The notes below the pieces were generated by a model, which ran no database searches, was not told where the DNA came from, and saw only the letters and a list, made by a program, of their open reading frames with translations. From Laetiporus sulphureus 93-53 (Eukaryota > Basidiomycota > Agaricomycetes > Polyporales > Laetiporaceae): 64,000 bases of DNA. The DNA lies in assembly GCF_001632365.1 (NCBI RefSeq), contig NW_024468521.1, positions 62,001-126,000 of the forward strand, written 5' to 3'. The position numbers and the translations under genes were made by a program. Each line of letters opens with the position of its first letter. The first letter of the stretch is position 1. Below, one piece after another: positions 62,722-64,000 of this stretch.

Positions 62722-63345
62722 TCACAAATCCTCGTCAGGCTGGTTCTGCTTAGGAGGCTTTGGTATCGTTGCGAATTTAACCCTAAGCGCGTCCTGCATG
62801 TCCTTGTGAGTCCAACCGGCAAATTCCTGCACAGGGGTGAGGACTGTGGAGCATGCCCATCCGGCGGATGTGGTGAAGGAGACCGGGAGTAAATTCTGGG
62901 TTGTCCTCAGCCCAGCGCATATAGAGGACAAGGTCAAAGACCTGCTCCTTCAAGTTTCGTTTTGGGATGCTTGCTATGGCATTAACTCCCTCTGTATTGT
63001 GGAGGATACGGAGCACGAGCATCCATCGTCCGCGAACGCAGTTGGAGGCGGCGTCCTCATACGTGACACTGGGAGGAGCGCTCGATGCCGCGTTACGTCT
63101 GCCACCAAGCTGCTGTTGTCTCTGATGGATGTAGTCGGTGATGATGGAATGGGATGCAGCGTTGTACATCGTCGAGTTTGTCCTAGCTGCGCTAATGATG
63201 TCCTGGGCAGATTCAGAATGCCTCGAGATGTCCAGAAGCGTCTCCATGGGTAACTCGTCGATTTTTTCGACATCGCAATATCGATAGATGAATATGAGAG
63301 GATGAGTATGTGCGATGCGTTCGAGAAGACTCAGTGTGAGGGATT
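62722..63345 (-). CDS. Unidentified protein, 3' part; 5' end unresolved
   Basis: Not recognised. On the minus strand an open frame runs from about 63345: LSLLERIAHTHPLIFIYRYC, DVEKIDELPMETLLDISRHS, ESAQDIISAARTNSTMYNAA, SHSIITDYIHQRQQQLGGRR, then CVRGRWMLVLRILHNTEGVN, IPKRNLKEQVFDLVLYMRWA and EDNPEFTP. A 40-nt GT-AG intron (62844-62883) leads to VLTPVQEFAGWTHKDMQDAL, RVKFATIPKPPKQNQPDEDL and the stop at 62722-62724. The text is protein-like and the short intron restores the frame, but I could not find the first exon; it is probably upstream of 63345. Predicted mostly helical; no known motif. Confidence 0.55.
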
Positions 63346-64000
63346 GCTGATTCTTCGACCAGGTTTGTCCGCATTTTTATGCCATGGTCGTGGCGTGCAG
63401 TGCATCTACTTCTCTTGTTCTCTGCATATGCTGTATGTTGCGATTGATTGCAACAAAACTAATCACAGGTATACCGAGTGTTCGGCTGGACGGAAATAGC
63501 TGAAGCAATCTCTAGATCTTGTTATGGTGAGCCGCTCGCGTATTCGGTGTCTCAGATACAGCGAGGAATGATACAAGGTATCCCAGCCGCAGACGCCGAC
63601 TCACGGTGATGATATCTTGTCAGTTGTCACAGAATCATGATCCAGGTGTGGCGTTGTAGATGCACAATGTTATCGACGAGCCTCTTTCTTTTTTTTCTCG
63701 CCAAATGTACGTAGAAGTTTAACACCGTGGTTTTATCGGCAGCCGTGGTGTCTGTGTCCCGGCATAATGGCCATCCACAATTGTCGAAAACAGTCTCCAT
63801 TTCTATCAGAACGTAGTACAAGCCCGACTGTCCGGTATTGATGTAGCGTTGTCAAGCACATCTCATGCGTCCGTTGCGCACACGGTTATCATAATGGCTG
63901 ACACGCTGACTTGTTTCCATATATGAGGTGCTAGTTGAGTCATCTATTGTATAGCCCTCTCTAGATCATCATTTCCCCCTGATGTTGGATGCGATGAAAC
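63346..64000. other. Unassigned region
   Basis: May contain the first exon of the gene ending at 62722. Otherwise no coding or RNA feature is visible. Confidence 0.4.

Overview
This window looks like a gene-dense piece of nuclear chromosome from a filamentous basidiomycete, probably an Agaricomycete. The evidence is many short GT-AG introns (about 40-65 nt) in almost every gene, several fungal-type (FunK1) protein kinases, and basidiomycete-like versions of UVE1, ERT1, PEX3, MIC10 and PIF1. Exon structures were read by eye from splice motifs, frame continuity and family motifs. They are good where phases close (stated per entry) and approximate elsewhere.

Layout. 1-1430: 3' part of a FunK1 kinase with a premature stop at its DFG-like site. 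1696-4200 (-): UVE1 UV-damage endonuclease, with possible alternative mitochondrial and nuclear starts. 5697-9125 (+): a large CCCH / coiled-coil / RRM-like / RBR E3 ligase ending in a CaaX box. 9517-12412 (-): a full-length FunK1 kinase related to the first. 13054-14467 (-) and 14979-16973 (+): a divergent pair, 2OG-Fe(II) oxygenase and UNC93-like transporter. 17592-19575 (+): DUF2461 protein. 20020-20524 (-): small two-helix membrane protein, sharing a short promoter with PEX3 (20658-22618 +). 22772-24172 (-): Gfo/Idh/MocA oxidoreductase. 25251-27932 (+): GH1 beta-glucosidase. 28258-30147 (+): ERT1-like Zn2Cys6-PAS regulator. 30644-34484 (+): PI-PLC. 35006-35878 (-): proline-rich coiled-coil protein. 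36157-36253 (-): intron-containing tRNA-Asn(GTT). 36490-38974 (-): PIF1 helicase. 39434-40042 (+): MIC10. 40208-40561 (-): a small two-exon gene. 56894-59751 (+): acetyl-CoA synthetase. 60610-62267 (-): RCC1. 62722-about 63345 (-): unidentified gene, 5' end unresolved.

The most unusual region is about 40725-56005. It is a direct tandem duplication of a 7-8 kb unit, and each copy carries one complete five-exon FunK1 gene (42368-45427 and 51234-54312). The second unit has gained two non-autonomous DNA elements that are absent from the matching place in the first: a 668-bp element with TA target duplications (48283-48950) and a 785-bp nearly complete palindrome (49213-49997) flanked by AAAT. The two kinases match closely over the N-terminal domain and the extreme C terminus but diverge strongly between, as expected from gene conversion or from diversification of one domain. 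One copy uses a GC-AG intron where the other has GT-AG.

The housekeeping genes do not form one pathway. A carbon-metabolism theme (ERT1 regulator, acetyl-CoA synthetase, beta-glucosidase) and a mitochondrial/peroxisomal theme (UVE1, MIC10, PIF1, PEX3) recur, but this may be chance.
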